Source: Streptomyces rimosus (lineage in GTDB: Bacteria > Actinomycetota > Actinomycetes > Streptomycetales > Streptomycetaceae). Taken from it: 64,000 nt of DNA. The notes under the pieces were generated by a model, which had not been told where the DNA came from, ran no database searches, and worked only from the letters and a program-made list of their open reading frames with translations. Both the position numbers and the translations under genes were made by a program. Where the stretch lies: positions 2,852,001-2,916,000 of the forward strand of contig NZ_CP023688.1 in assembly GCF_008704655.1 (NCBI RefSeq), given 5' to 3'. Of this stretch, positions 47,479-56,173 are shown one piece after another (the first letter of the stretch is position 1; each line of letters opens with the position of its first letter).

Positions 47479-48546
47479 TCAGGCGGTCTTCGCGGGCTCG
47501 CCGTCCCGTACGCCGTCCGGCGCGTTCTCCGGATGGTGGCAGGCCACCTCGTGCCCCGTGCGCAGCGCCACCAGCGGCGGCTCGGTGGTCGCGCACACCT
47601 CGGTCGCCTTCCAGCACCGGGTGCGGAACCGGCAGCCGGAGGGCGGGTCGATGGGCGAGGGCACGTCGCCCTTGAGCAGGATGCGGTCGCGCTGGGTGCG
47701 CCGCTTCGGGTCGGGCACCGGCACGGCGGACAGCAGCGCCTTGGTGTACGGGTGCATCGGCGCCTCGTACAGCGACTTCCGGTCCGCCAGCTCCACGATC
47801 TTGCCGAGGTACATCACCGCGATCCGGTCCGAGACGTGCCGGATGACGGACAGGTCGTGCGCGATGATGACGTAGGTCAGGCCCAGTTCGTCCTGGAGGT
47901 CGTCCATGAGGTTGACGACCTGCGCCTGGATGGAGACGTCCAGCGCGGAGACCGGCTCGTCGGCGACGACCAGCTTGGGCTTGAGGGCCAGCGCCCGCGC
48001 GATGCCGATGCGCTGCCGCTGGCCGCCGGAGAACTCGTGCGGATAGCGGTTGTAGTGCTCCGGGCTCAGCCCCACCAGCTCCAGCAGCCGCTGCACCTCC
48101 TTCTTCAGGCCGCCCTCGGGCTCGACGCCCTGGAGGCGGAAGGGGGTGCCGACGATGCCGCCGATGGTGTGCCGCGGGTTCAGCGACCCGTACGGGTCCT
48201 GGAAGATCATCTGTACGTCGCGGCGCATCGGGCGCAGCTTGCCCGGCGGCAGATGGGTGATGTCGCGGCCCTCGAACTCGATGGTGCCGCCGGTGGGCTC
48301 GTCCAGCCGGGTGATCAGCCGGCCCATCGTCGACTTGCCGCAGCCGGACTCGCCGACCACGCCCAGGGTCTCCCCCGGCCGCACCTCGAAGTCGATGCCG
48401 TCGACCGCCTGCACCGCGCCCACCTGCCGCTTGAGCAGGCCCTTGGTGATCGGGAAGTGCCGTACCAGGCCGCGCACCTTCAGCAGCGGCGCGGCGCTCT
48501 CGTCCGTCGTGCCGGCCGTGCCGCCGGTCTCTTCAGTCTCGGTCAC
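47479..48546 (-). CDS. peptide ABC transporter ATP-binding protein (DppF/OppF type)
   Basis: GTG 48546 overlaps the preceding stop (GTGA); 355 residues. Walker A VGESGCGKSTMGRL, signature EFSGGQRQRIGIARAL, Walker B LVVADEPVSALD, with FQDPYGSLNPRHT and H-loop AHDLSVIRHV. The C-terminal Cys cluster (CRFRTRCWKATEVCA...CHH) is the oligopeptide-transport-type tail that can carry an iron-sulfur centre. It pairs with the next ATPase gene to power peptide uptake. Last gene of the operon. Confidence 0.95.
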   Translation of the reverse strand: MTETEETGGTAGTTDESAAPLLKVRGLVRHFPITKGLLKRQVGAVQAVDGIDFEVRPGETLGVVGESGCGKSTMGRLITRLDEPTGGTIEFEGRDITHLPPGKLRPMRRDVQMIFQDPYGSLNPRHTIGGIVGTPFRLQGVEPEGGLKKEVQRLLELVGLSPEHYNRYPHEFSGGQRQRIGIARALALKPKLVVADEPVSALDVSIQAQVVNLMDDLQDELGLTYVIIAHDLSVIRHVSDRIAVMYLGKIVELADRKSLYEAPMHPYTKALLSAVPVPDPKRRTQRDRILLKGDVPSPIDPPSGCRFRTRCWKATEVCATTEPPLVALRTGHEVACHHPENAPDGVRDGEPAKTA

Positions 48547-49751
48547 AGCTTCGGCGCAATCTCTTCGGTCCAGATCCGCGCCCGCTCCTCGGGCGCCATG
48601 TGGCACGCGGCGAAGTGGCCTCCCCCGCCGGCCACGCCCCCATTGCCGACCTCGCGCAGTTCGGGGCGGACCGTGCGGGTCAGGTCGTCCTCGGGGACGT
48701 CCGCGTACGGGCAGCGGGGGTTGAAGGCGCAGCCGGACGGGACGTTGATCAGGCTGGGCGGCGATCCCTTGACCGGGATCAGGCGGTCGGTCTGCTCCCG
48801 GTCGATGCGCGGCATCGACCCCAGCAGGCCCCAGGTGTACGGGTGCTGCGGCTCGGAGAAGATCTTCTCCGCCGGGCCGCGCTCGATGCACCGGCCGCCG
48901 TACATCACCAGCAGCTGGTCGGCCAGCTCGGCGACCACGCCCAGGTCGTGGGTGATGATGATGACCGCGGAGCCGAACTCCTTCTGAAGGTCGCGGATCA
49001 GGTCCAGGATCTGCGCCTGCACGGTGACGTCCAGGGCGGTGGTGGGCTCGTCCGCGATCAGCAGCTCGGGGTTGTTGACCAGCGCCATGGCGATCATCGC
49101 GCGCTGGCGCATGCCGCCGGAGAACTGGTGCGGGTGGTCGTCGACCCGTTTGTCGGGCTGCGGGATGCCGACCCGGTCCAGCATCTCGACCGCCCGCTTG
49201 CGCGCGGTCTTCTTGTCCACGGCGTGGTGGACCCGGTACGCCTCCACGATCTGCTGGCCGACTGTGTAGTACGGGTGCAGCGCGGACAGCGGGTCCTGGA
49301 AGATCATCGCCATCTCGCGGCCGCGCAGCCTGCGCACCTCGTCCGGGTCGGCGCCGACCAGCTCCTTGCCGTCCAGCCAGATCTCGCCGGACATGTCCAC
49401 CTTGCTGCGCTGCTGCCGGGAGGCCCGGTGCAGACCCATGATCGCCAGCGAGGTGACGGACTTGCCGGAACCGGACTCGCCGACGATGCCGAGGGTGCGG
49501 CCCTTCTCCAGGGTGAAGGACAGGCCGTCCACGGACTTCACGATGCCGTCGTCGGTGGGGAAGTGCACCTTCAGATCGCGCACTTCGAGGAAGGCCGTGG
49601 GCGCCTTCGATCCCGCCGGGGCCGGTTCGCCGACCGCGGCGCCGGTTTTGGTCAGGTCGGTCGGGGCGGCGGACGGCGGCCCCTCGGTGGTGGTGTCCGG
49701 TGCGGAGGGTCCGGCGCGGTGGCCGGCGGTGGAATCCGGGAAGTCGGTCAC
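48543..49751 (-). CDS. peptide ABC transporter ATP-binding protein (DppD/OppD type)
   Basis: GTG 49751 overlaps the stop of the permease gene (GTGA), giving 402 residues with an ~45-residue acidic, Pro/Thr-rich start. Walker [18 protein letters not shown], signature [16 protein letters not shown], Walker [13 protein letters not shown], and H-loop [10 protein letters not shown]; a [11 protein letters not shown]ys site near the C-terminus. Forms an ATPase heterodimer with the DppF-like protein. The GTGA overlaps show coupled translation. Confidence 0.95.
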   Translation of the reverse strand: MTDFPDSTAGHRAGPSAPDTTTEGPPSAAPTDLTKTGAAVGEPAPAGSKAPTAFLEVRDLKVHFPTDDGIVKSVDGLSFTLEKGRTLGIVGESGSGKSVTSLAIMGLHRASRQQRSKVDMSGEIWLDGKELVGADPDEVRRLRGREMAMIFQDPLSALHPYYTVGQQIVEAYRVHHAVDKKTARKRAVEMLDRVGIPQPDKRVDDHPHQFSGGMRQRAMIAMALVNNPELLIADEPTTALDVTVQAQILDLIRDLQKEFGSAVIIITHDLGVVAELADQLLVMYGGRCIERGPAEKIFSEPQHPYTWGLLGSMPRIDREQTDRLIPVKGSPPSLINVPSGCAFNPRCPYADVPEDDLTRTVRPELREVGNGGVAGGGGHFAACHMAPEERARIWTEEIAPKL

Positions 49752-50758
49752 GACAGCCTCACCCGCGGGTCGACGGCGGCGTACAGAACGTCCACCACCA
49801 GGTTGCAAATGACGATGAAGAACGCGGCGAGCAAGGTGACGCCGAGGATGTTCGGCAGGTCATTGGCGTTGATCGCCTCGACGGCGAACGCGCCGACGCC
49901 CTTGAGGGAGAAGACCTGTTCGGTGATCAGCGCGCCGCCGAGCAGCAGGCCGACGTCCATGCCGAAGACCGTGACGATCGGGGTGAGGGCCGCGCGCAGA
50001 CCGTGGCGCACCACGACCTTGCGCTCGCCCAGCCCCTTGGCGCGCGCGGTACGGATGTAGTCCTCGCTCAGCGTCTCCAGCATGCTCGCTCTGGTCAGGC
50101 GGGCATAGAGGGCGGAGTAGAGGAAGGCCAGCGTGACCCACGGCAGCACCAGCGTCTGCGCCCACAGGAACGGGTCCTCGAAGAGCGGCACGTAGTCGCT
50201 GCGCTCGAAGATCGGCCACTGGTAGGTGAACAGGGCCAGCGCCAGGGCGCCGGTGAAGAACATGGGCAGCGAGACGCCGGCCAGGGCGACGCCCATCGCC
50301 AGCCGGTCGAAGACCGAACCGGGGCGCAGCGCGGAGAGCACGCCGGTGGCGACGCCGGAGACCAGCCACACCACGGCCGCGCCGGCGGCCAGCGAGATGG
50401 TCACCGGGAGCCGGGACTGGATCTCCGGCCAGACCTCCAGGTGGGTCTTGAAGGAGTAGCCGAAGCACGGCACGTTGCATGTGGCGGCGTCCGGACCGAA
50501 CTTGTAGTCGATCCCGACGAAGATGCCCTTGAGGAAGTCCCAGTACTGCACGAAGACCGGCTTGTCCAAGCCGAGGTTCTTCTTCACCGCGGCGATGTCC
50601 GCGGCCGACGGGGCCTTTCCGATGTACTGCGCGGCCAACTGGTCGCCGGTCTGTCCGGCCAGTTTCGGCAGCACGAAGAAGATGCCGAAGGTGACCGCGC
50701 TGACGATCAGCAGCAGTATCACGGCGCTGATCAACCTGCGGATGATGTACGCGAACAC
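49748..50758 (-). CDS. peptide ABC transporter permease (DppB/OppB type)
   Basis: The 336-residue permease begins MFAYIIRRLISAVILLLIVSAVTFG, the DppB N-terminal helix, and includes the EAA-loop-type region RASMLETLSEDYIRTARAKGLGERKVVVRHGLR, which docks on the ATPases. About six membrane helices. A periplasmic insert has two Cys (CNVPCFGYSF) after the first helix. GTG 50758 lacks a strong ribosome site. Confidence 0.95.
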   Translation of the reverse strand: MFAYIIRRLISAVILLLIVSAVTFGIFFVLPKLAGQTGDQLAAQYIGKAPSAADIAAVKKNLGLDKPVFVQYWDFLKGIFVGIDYKFGPDAATCNVPCFGYSFKTHLEVWPEIQSRLPVTISLAAGAAVVWLVSGVATGVLSALRPGSVFDRLAMGVALAGVSLPMFFTGALALALFTYQWPIFERSDYVPLFEDPFLWAQTLVLPWVTLAFLYSALYARLTRASMLETLSEDYIRTARAKGLGERKVVVRHGLRAALTPIVTVFGMDVGLLLGGALITEQVFSLKGVGAFAVEAINANDLPNILGVTLLAAFFIVICNLVVDVLYAAVDPRVRLS

Positions 50759-50835
50759 GGGACTGCGGCGTCGGCACCGCGGGCCGGCCCGGCCGGCCCG
50801 CGGAAGCCCTTGCCTTCACCTGCCTTTCGGGCTTG

Positions 50836-52584
50836 CTACTTCTTGACGCCGACGTTGAGGTAGTCGTACTCACCGCTGTAGGCGGAGGTGGACACCAGGT
50901 TGGTGGCCTTCGGGGAGCGGTACAGCAGGATCTTGAAGTAGGTCAGCGGGACGATGACCGACTGCTCCATCGTCTTCTTGTCGACCTCGGCGTAGTCCTT
51001 CTCCCGCTGCCCCTTGTCGCTGGTCGCGATGGCCTCGTCGAGCAGCTTGTTGATGGCCGGGTCGTCCAGCTGGGAGAGGTTGGAGTTGCCGGACTTCTGG
51101 ATCGCCTTGCCGTTGACGATCTGGTTCAGGTAGCCGAAGCCGGTCGGGTAGTCCGAGCCCCACTGCATCATCATCAGACCGACGTTGTTCTTCTTGGTGA
51201 ACTCCGGCACGCCCGCGTAGTCCGAGAAGTACTTGCCGCTCGGGTACGTCTGGATCTTGGCGTTGATGCCGATCTTCTTCAGCGAGTTGATCACCGAGGT
51301 GGCCGCGTCGACCTCGTCCTGGCGGTCGCTGCGGGCGGTGATCACGGTGCTCACATTGCCGGCGCCGCACGCCTGCCACTGCTTCTTGGCCTCGGTCAGG
51401 TCGAGGTTCTCACCGTTGTACTTCTGCGGGTACAGGTCGAACTTCTGGTACCCGGCGAGGTCGGTGGGCAGCACCGTGGAGGCGATCTCACCGCGGATCG
51501 GCCCGCCGAGCGCGGTCTGCACGGCCTTCTTGTCGATCGCGTACTGCACGGCCTTGCGGCACTCGGGCTTGTCGAACGGCGCGACCTTGGAGTTGATCGC
51601 CACATAGGACAGGCGCTGGCCGAGCGCGTTGTCGGTGTTGCCCTTGTCCTTGGTGTTCGTCAGGAGCTGGGCCTGGGTCTGGGCGTCCACCCCGCGCCCC
51701 GCCATGTCGATGTGGGTGTTGCCCGCCTTCAGGTCCTTGTCGATCGTCGACTGGGCGACCTTCATCTTCAGCACGATCTTGTCCGGCAGCTGCTTGCGCA
51801 GCGGGTCGGTCGCGGCCGACCAGTGGGGGTTACGGGAGAGGATGACCTGCTTGCCCTCCTCGTAGGTGTCGAACTTGTAGCTGCCGGAGGAGACGATGTT
51901 CTTGGTGTAGTCCGCGCCCTTGTCCTTGGCCTGCGGCACCGGTGCCGTCTGCGGCGCGCTGACCAGGTAGTCGAACTCGGCGAACGCCTGCTTGAGGTGG
52001 AAGACGATGGTCTGGTCGTCCGGGGTCTCGATGGACTTCAGACCTTCCTTGCTGTCGTCCTTGTACGGGCCCTTGTAGCCGCCCTCGTTGTCCTGGAGGT
52101 AGGTCTGGAAGTAGTTCGGGCCGAGCGAGAGGATGTCGCGCGCGAAGTTGCTGCGCTCCACCGCGTACTTGACGTCCTTCGAGGTGATCGCGGTGCCGTC
52201 GCTGTACTTGAGGCCCTTGCGGATCTTGTACGTCCAGGTCTTGTTGCCGTCGCTGGACTTGCCCATCGACTCCGCGAGGTCGGGCACCAGCTCGTTGCCC
52301 TTGGCGCCGGGGCCCGGCTTGAAGGTGGTGAGCGCACGCGCATACAGCCGGCTGAAGTTCCAGACGTAGGCGTAGTACGTGTTGCCCGGGTCGAAGGACT
52401 CGGGGGCGTCGCTCATCGCGTAGGTGAGCGTGCCGCCCTTCTCGTCCGAGGCGTTGACGATGCCCTTGGTGGCGGCGTTCGCCTCCGCCGAGCCTCCGCC
52501 CGAGCTCTTGCCGCTGCAGCCGGACAGCAGGAGGCCCGCACTGGTGAGGGCCGCGATCGCCGCGACCGGGACTGACCTTCGCAT
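50836..52584 (-). CDS. peptide-binding lipoprotein (DppA/OppA-like)
   Basis: The ATG at 52584 gives 582 residues, beginning with a lipoprotein signal: RRSVPVAAIAALTSAGLLLSGCSG, where Cys is lipidated. Then an SBP family 5 protein: GTLTYAMSDAPESFDPGNTY, WTYKIRKGLKYSDGTAITSKDVKYAVER, and YVAINSKVAPFDKPECRKAV. It captures peptides for the permeases. An upstream in-frame start would spoil the signal. AAGGGGAAA lies about 11 bases upstream. In this operon it sits second, after one permease, rather than first. Confidence 0.95.
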   Translation of the reverse strand: MRRSVPVAAIAALTSAGLLLSGCSGKSSGGGSAEANAATKGIVNASDEKGGTLTYAMSDAPESFDPGNTYYAYVWNFSRLYARALTTFKPGPGAKGNELVPDLAESMGKSSDGNKTWTYKIRKGLKYSDGTAITSKDVKYAVERSNFARDILSLGPNYFQTYLQDNEGGYKGPYKDDSKEGLKSIETPDDQTIVFHLKQAFAEFDYLVSAPQTAPVPQAKDKGADYTKNIVSSGSYKFDTYEEGKQVILSRNPHWSAATDPLRKQLPDKIVLKMKVAQSTIDKDLKAGNTHIDMAGRGVDAQTQAQLLTNTKDKGNTDNALGQRLSYVAINSKVAPFDKPECRKAVQYAIDKKAVQTALGGPIRGEIASTVLPTDLAGYQKFDLYPQKYNGENLDLTEAKKQWQACGAGNVSTVITARSDRQDEVDAATSVINSLKKIGINAKIQTYPSGKYFSDYAGVPEFTKKNNVGLMMMQWGSDYPTGFGYLNQIVNGKAIQKSGNSNLSQLDDPAINKLLDEAIATSDKGQREKDYAEVDKKTMEQSVIVPLTYFKILLYRSPKATNLVSTSAYSGEYDYLNVGVKK

Positions 52585-52654
52585 AATGGTCGGTTTCCCC
52601 TTCGTTGGTCGGAAACTTGGGTGGGGGCCTGCCGGGCGCGGGCGCCCGGCGGTG

Positions 52655-53653
52655 TCAGCGGCTGCGCGGGTCGAGCGCGTCCCTGAGGCCGTCACCGAGG
52701 AGGTTGAACGCCAGCACGGTGATGAAGATCGCGAGGCCGGGGACGATCATGTACTGGGGGTCGACCTCGTAGTACTTGACCGCCTGGTTGAGCATGCCGC
52801 CCCAGGACGCCTGGGGCGGCTGGATGCCGACGCCCAGGAAGCTCAGCGCCGCCTCGAAGAGGATGTTGGAGGGGATCAGCAGCGTCGAGTAGACGATGAT
52901 CGGTCCCACCAGGTTCGGCAGCAGCTCCCGGAAGAGGATGAACGGGCCGCGGGCGCCCATGCCGCGGGCGGCGTCCACGAACTCCCGCTCGCGCAGCGAC
53001 AGCGTCTGGGCCCGCACGATCCGGCCCATATAGGGCCAGTTGAAGAAACCGATCACGAAGATCAGGACCGAGATGTGCAGCGGCAGCCCTTCGAGCCCGA
53101 AGGCGCCGCCCTGGAGCGAGGCGGAGATGGCGATGGCGAACAGCAGCAGCGGGAAGGCCAGGAAGACGTCCATCAGCCGGCTGATCAGCGCGTCCACCCG
53201 GCCCCGGTAGAAGCCGGCCACCACGCCGAGCACGGTGCCGATGGCCACCGACAGCAGCGTCGCGCCGAACGCCACGATCAGCGAGACCCAGGAGCCCTCC
53301 AGCACCCGCGCGAACAGGTCGCGGCCGAACTTGGGGTCGACGCCGAACGGATGCTCCCAGCTCATGCCGCCGAAGTCACCGCTGGGCAGGGTGGTGTTGG
53401 GGTCGATGAGGTCCCGGTTGGGGCTGTTGGGGTCCAGGCCCAGCCAGCCCTGGATCGGACGGGAGAGGGCGGCGACGAGGATCAGCAGGATGACAACGAT
53501 GGCACCCGCTACCGCGACCTTGTCGCGCTTGAACCGCAGCCAGGCGATCTGCCCGAGCGAGCGGCCCTCGATCTTCTTGCCCTCGACGCCTTGCAGCACC
53601 GCTTCCGGCTGCGCCTCGGCAGCCGCCCCGGTGGTCTCGATCGGTGCGGTCAC
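52655..53653 (-). CDS. peptide ABC transporter permease (DppC/OppC type)
   Basis: GTG 53653 with AAAGG six bases upstream gives 332 residues. A ~40-residue soluble start, then helices KVAVAGAIVVILLILVAALS, the periplasmic HPFGVDPKFGRDLFARVLEG (the DppC signature), and the EAA-type loop REREFVDAARGMGARGPFILFRELLPN that meets the ATPases. First gene of the operon dppC-A-B-D-F. The 70-base gap to dppA has no hairpin I can find. The gap upstream holds direct repeats. Confidence 0.95.
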   Translation of the reverse strand: MTAPIETTGAAAEAQPEAVLQGVEGKKIEGRSLGQIAWLRFKRDKVAVAGAIVVILLILVAALSRPIQGWLGLDPNSPNRDLIDPNTTLPSGDFGGMSWEHPFGVDPKFGRDLFARVLEGSWVSLIVAFGATLLSVAIGTVLGVVAGFYRGRVDALISRLMDVFLAFPLLLFAIAISASLQGGAFGLEGLPLHISVLIFVIGFFNWPYMGRIVRAQTLSLREREFVDAARGMGARGPFILFRELLPNLVGPIIVYSTLLIPSNILFEAALSFLGVGIQPPQASWGGMLNQAVKYYEVDPQYMIVPGLAIFITVLAFNLLGDGLRDALDPRSR

Positions 53654-53741
53654 GGTGCCTTTGACCCCTCTCGGCCGGCGCCGCCGGCCCATGCGCGCCG
53701 CGGTTGCGCGGCCTGGTTCACATCACTGGTGCAAGTGGTAC

Positions 53742-53831
53742 ATCTGAAGCAACTGGGAGAAATCTGAAACAGCTGGAGCAACTGGTGCAGGTAGTGCGGG
53801 CGTTGCAGAAACAGGTGTTGCAGGTGTTGCC
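53742..53831. repeat. short direct repeats upstream of the peptide-ABC operon
   Basis: Lower-GC DNA 90-180 bases upstream of dppC. Two 18-base units, ATCTGAAGCAACTGGGAG (53742-53759) and ATCTGAAACAGCTGGAGC (53762-53779), repeat at 20-base spacing, then GGTGCAGG and a doubled CAGGTGTTG (53813-53830). They may bind an operon regulator. The remainder of the 53654-54208 gap shows an ACGGATTTCCGT dyad at 53986-53997 and no gene I trust. Confidence 0.55.
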
Positions 53832-54208
53832 GATGGTGCGAACGTCGCGGAAGGTCACGCGACTGACGAGCGGATGGAACTCGCGTACGACGGGGACCGA
53901 AGCCCTCTGCTGCGGGAGTCTTCATCCGACTTGCGATCACTCACCAGCCCTGACCGGGAATGGATGCGCAACTGTGATGTGAACCACGGATTTCCGTTAT
54001 ACGGACATCTGCCGCGACTGAGCGGGGCGCGCGGTCCGGACCAGAGGTCAACTACCGGACGCGGCAGGCCATTTCGGGCCGGGAGGAACCGCCAGGAGCC
54101 GGACGCCACCGGCGGAAGCACGGGAAACCACCCGGACCGGGACGGGCGGGGCGGGGTGGGCAGCGGGGCGTGCGGCGGGAGCGGTGCGCCCGGGGCGGTG
54201 CGCCGGGT

Positions 54209-55009
54209 TCAGTACGGGCGCGGGTAGCCGTAGCCGTACGCCGGGGCCGGGGCCTGGGCGGGTGCCGGGCCCGCCGCGTAGGCGTCCCGGTCGAAGAACG
54301 GCCGCGCGTTGGCCCGCATCCACATGCCGACCGGGTCGTACTCGTCGTTCATCGCGACCGTCGAGACGGGCAGCCCCTCCGGCACCGCGCCGATGGACTG
54401 CTGGATCATCAACCGCACCGAATCCACGGCCGGTTGGCCCGTGTCGTACAGGTCGAGGCCGATGGCCAGGTACGGGGCGCCGAGGGCGGGCTGCACCCAG
54501 GCCCGGCGCAGCGAGCGCACGGCGGGCGTACGGTGCGCGTTCTGTCCCAGCAGGGCGTAGAACTGCGGGATCTCGATGGCCGGTTCACAGATCCGCAGCG
54601 GCCCGGCCGGCAGCCGGTCCAGGCCGCCCGCGATACGCCGCAGGTCCAGCCACGGGATGCCGACACCGCCGCCGGGGGCGTGCGGGTTCAGCCACAGGCC
54701 CCAGCGGTCCGGGAAGAGGGTGGCCGCGATGTCGCGGCCGTAGACGACCTCGTGGGCGCGGTTCCAGCCGCTGGCGGCGAGCTCGGGGGCGGAGGTCACG
54801 CACGGCGCGTAGCCGAGCCCGTCGACCTCCATGTTGCCGTACTGCGCATCGGGCGAACCCGGCTGGCCGTGCCAGAGCAGCATCCAGACCTGGCCGGCGG
54901 CGAGCGCCTGCAGCAGCGCCTCGTAGGCGTCGTACCGGCCGGGCGAGACCTGCTGCAGCATCTGCTCGACCTGCCCGGCCGCCGCTCCCTGATGCGCACC
55001 CGCGCTCAC
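54209..55009 (-). CDS. SseB-like protein 1 (enhanced serine sensitivity family)
   Basis: GTG 55009 with AGAAGGGACGG upstream; 266 residues. The core matches the SseB family: an N-terminal domain around LLQALAAGQVWMLLWHGQPG and GYAPCVTSAPELAASG, a C-terminal SseB_C-like domain (EIPQFYALLGQNAHRTPAVRSL ... GAPYLAIGLDLYDTG), and a Pro/Ala/Tyr-rich tail (AYGYGYPRPY). E. coli sseB enhances serine sensitivity when overexpressed; molecular function unknown. A second SseB-like gene lies 172 bases upstream, and serine/glycine genes 3-9 kb away. It could instead be a secretion-associated SseB-type protein. Confidence 0.78.
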   Translation of the reverse strand: MSAGAHQGAAAGQVEQMLQQVSPGRYDAYEALLQALAAGQVWMLLWHGQPGSPDAQYGNMEVDGLGYAPCVTSAPELAASGWNRAHEVVYGRDIAATLFPDRWGLWLNPHAPGGGVGIPWLDLRRIAGGLDRLPAGPLRICEPAIEIPQFYALLGQNAHRTPAVRSLRRAWVQPALGAPYLAIGLDLYDTGQPAVDSVRLMIQQSIGAVPEGLPVSTVAMNDEYDPVGMWMRANARPFFDRDAYAAGPAPAQAPAPAYGYGYPRPY

Positions 55010-55181
55010 GTGGTCCGTCCCTTCTGTCGGCAGGCACGTGGGGTACGCCTGCCGGTTGCACCAACAGCTTAGAGCCTGCGTCCGGACCCCGGTCGGATCA
55101 GCACATGCCGCTTGCGTCCGCCGGACGCGGCCCGGCCGGGGCGGGCGGCGGACGGGGCCGCCCGCGGCGCGGATACGGCCG

Positions 55182-55985
55182 CTACGCGTGCTCGCGCGAG
55201 TAGAAGGGGCGGACCCGCTCCAGCATCCAGTCGGCGACCGGATCGCCCTGCGCGAGGTCCAGCATGACCAGTTGTACGGGCCAGGTCAGCGGTGTCCCGC
55301 CGAGGGCCCGGCCGAGCGCCCCGGTCACGGCGTCCCGTACGGCCGGATCGTGCGGCGCGACGGCCGCGGCGTCCACCTGGACGCCGACGAACAGCGCGGG
55401 CGCGTCCCCCTCGACGCTGGCCAGCGCGCGGCGGGCGGTGACGACGAAGCCCGCGGCCGAGAACTCCAGCCCGGCCGCGGCCAGGAAGTCCACCGGCTCC
55501 TCCTGCCAGTCCGGCTCGAACAGCCGGACCCGGGCGCCGCTGGGCGCGCCGGGGTGTTCGAGGCGGTCGGTGCGGCACAGTTCGGCCACTGCGTCGGGCG
55601 GCAGCGGCACGCCGACGGTGCCCTCCGGGTTGACCGCGATGCCCATCAGCGGGGGCAGGCCGCGCGCGAACTCGGCGGCCGGCGCGACGGTGTAGGACAG
55701 GTTCGGCCCGGCCACCCTCAGGAACTCCTGCTCGGAGCTGAAGACCGGTACATAGGCGGCCGAGCCGATCTCGACGGTCGGCAGGTCCAGGCCCGCCCGG
55801 CCCATGCCGGCGCTCTCCGGGCCGCCGCCCTTGGGCAGCGGCACCCATATCCGGCTGCGCCCCAGCACCTCGATGATGCGGGCGCCCGCGCCGGGCGCGC
55901 CCACCGAGGCGGCGAGCACCTCCTCCAGTTCGTTGGCGGGCCACCCCAGCTGCGGTATGCCCTGCTCCGGAAAGTCCATGTCCAC
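55182..55985 (-). CDS. SseB-like protein 2
   Basis: A 267-residue paralogue of the neighbouring SseB-like gene. N-terminal half: WPANELEEVLAASVGAPGAGARIIEVLGRSRIWVPLPKG and AAYVPVFSSEQEFLR (the SseB core), C-terminal half: VDFLAAAGLEFSAAGFVVTARRALASVEGDAPALFVGVQVD and LVMLDLAQGDPVADWM. Both genes end with similar 'PVG.W/VADWM ...RPFY/F' segments, suggesting duplication. Start ATG 55985. Role in Streptomyces unknown. Confidence 0.78.
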   Translation of the reverse strand: MDMDFPEQGIPQLGWPANELEEVLAASVGAPGAGARIIEVLGRSRIWVPLPKGGGPESAGMGRAGLDLPTVEIGSAAYVPVFSSEQEFLRVAGPNLSYTVAPAAEFARGLPPLMGIAVNPEGTVGVPLPPDAVAELCRTDRLEHPGAPSGARVRLFEPDWQEEPVDFLAAAGLEFSAAGFVVTARRALASVEGDAPALFVGVQVDAAAVAPHDPAVRDAVTGALGRALGGTPLTWPVQLVMLDLAQGDPVADWMLERVRPFYSREHA

Positions 55986-56173
55986 CCACCCGCTTCGTAC
56001 CGCGCACCGCGCCTTACTCGGTCGAAGACCCTAACGCCACCAGGCGGGCGGCGGCCTGACGCGTCCGGATGACCACCGAACGCACGCGAGCGGTTGCGGA
56101 CCGTGCACACCGCTCCGAAGGTGGCTCCAGGGTGATCTTGCCCTGCCGTTCCTACAGAAAGGCATGTCTCCTG

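Noticed and set aside
53704..53982. 92-residue frame in the gap before the peptide-ABC operon
   Set aside because: Made by the local repeats; no ribosome site and no family features. A Leu/His/Gln-rich frame on the other strand (53650-53940) is rejected for the same reason.
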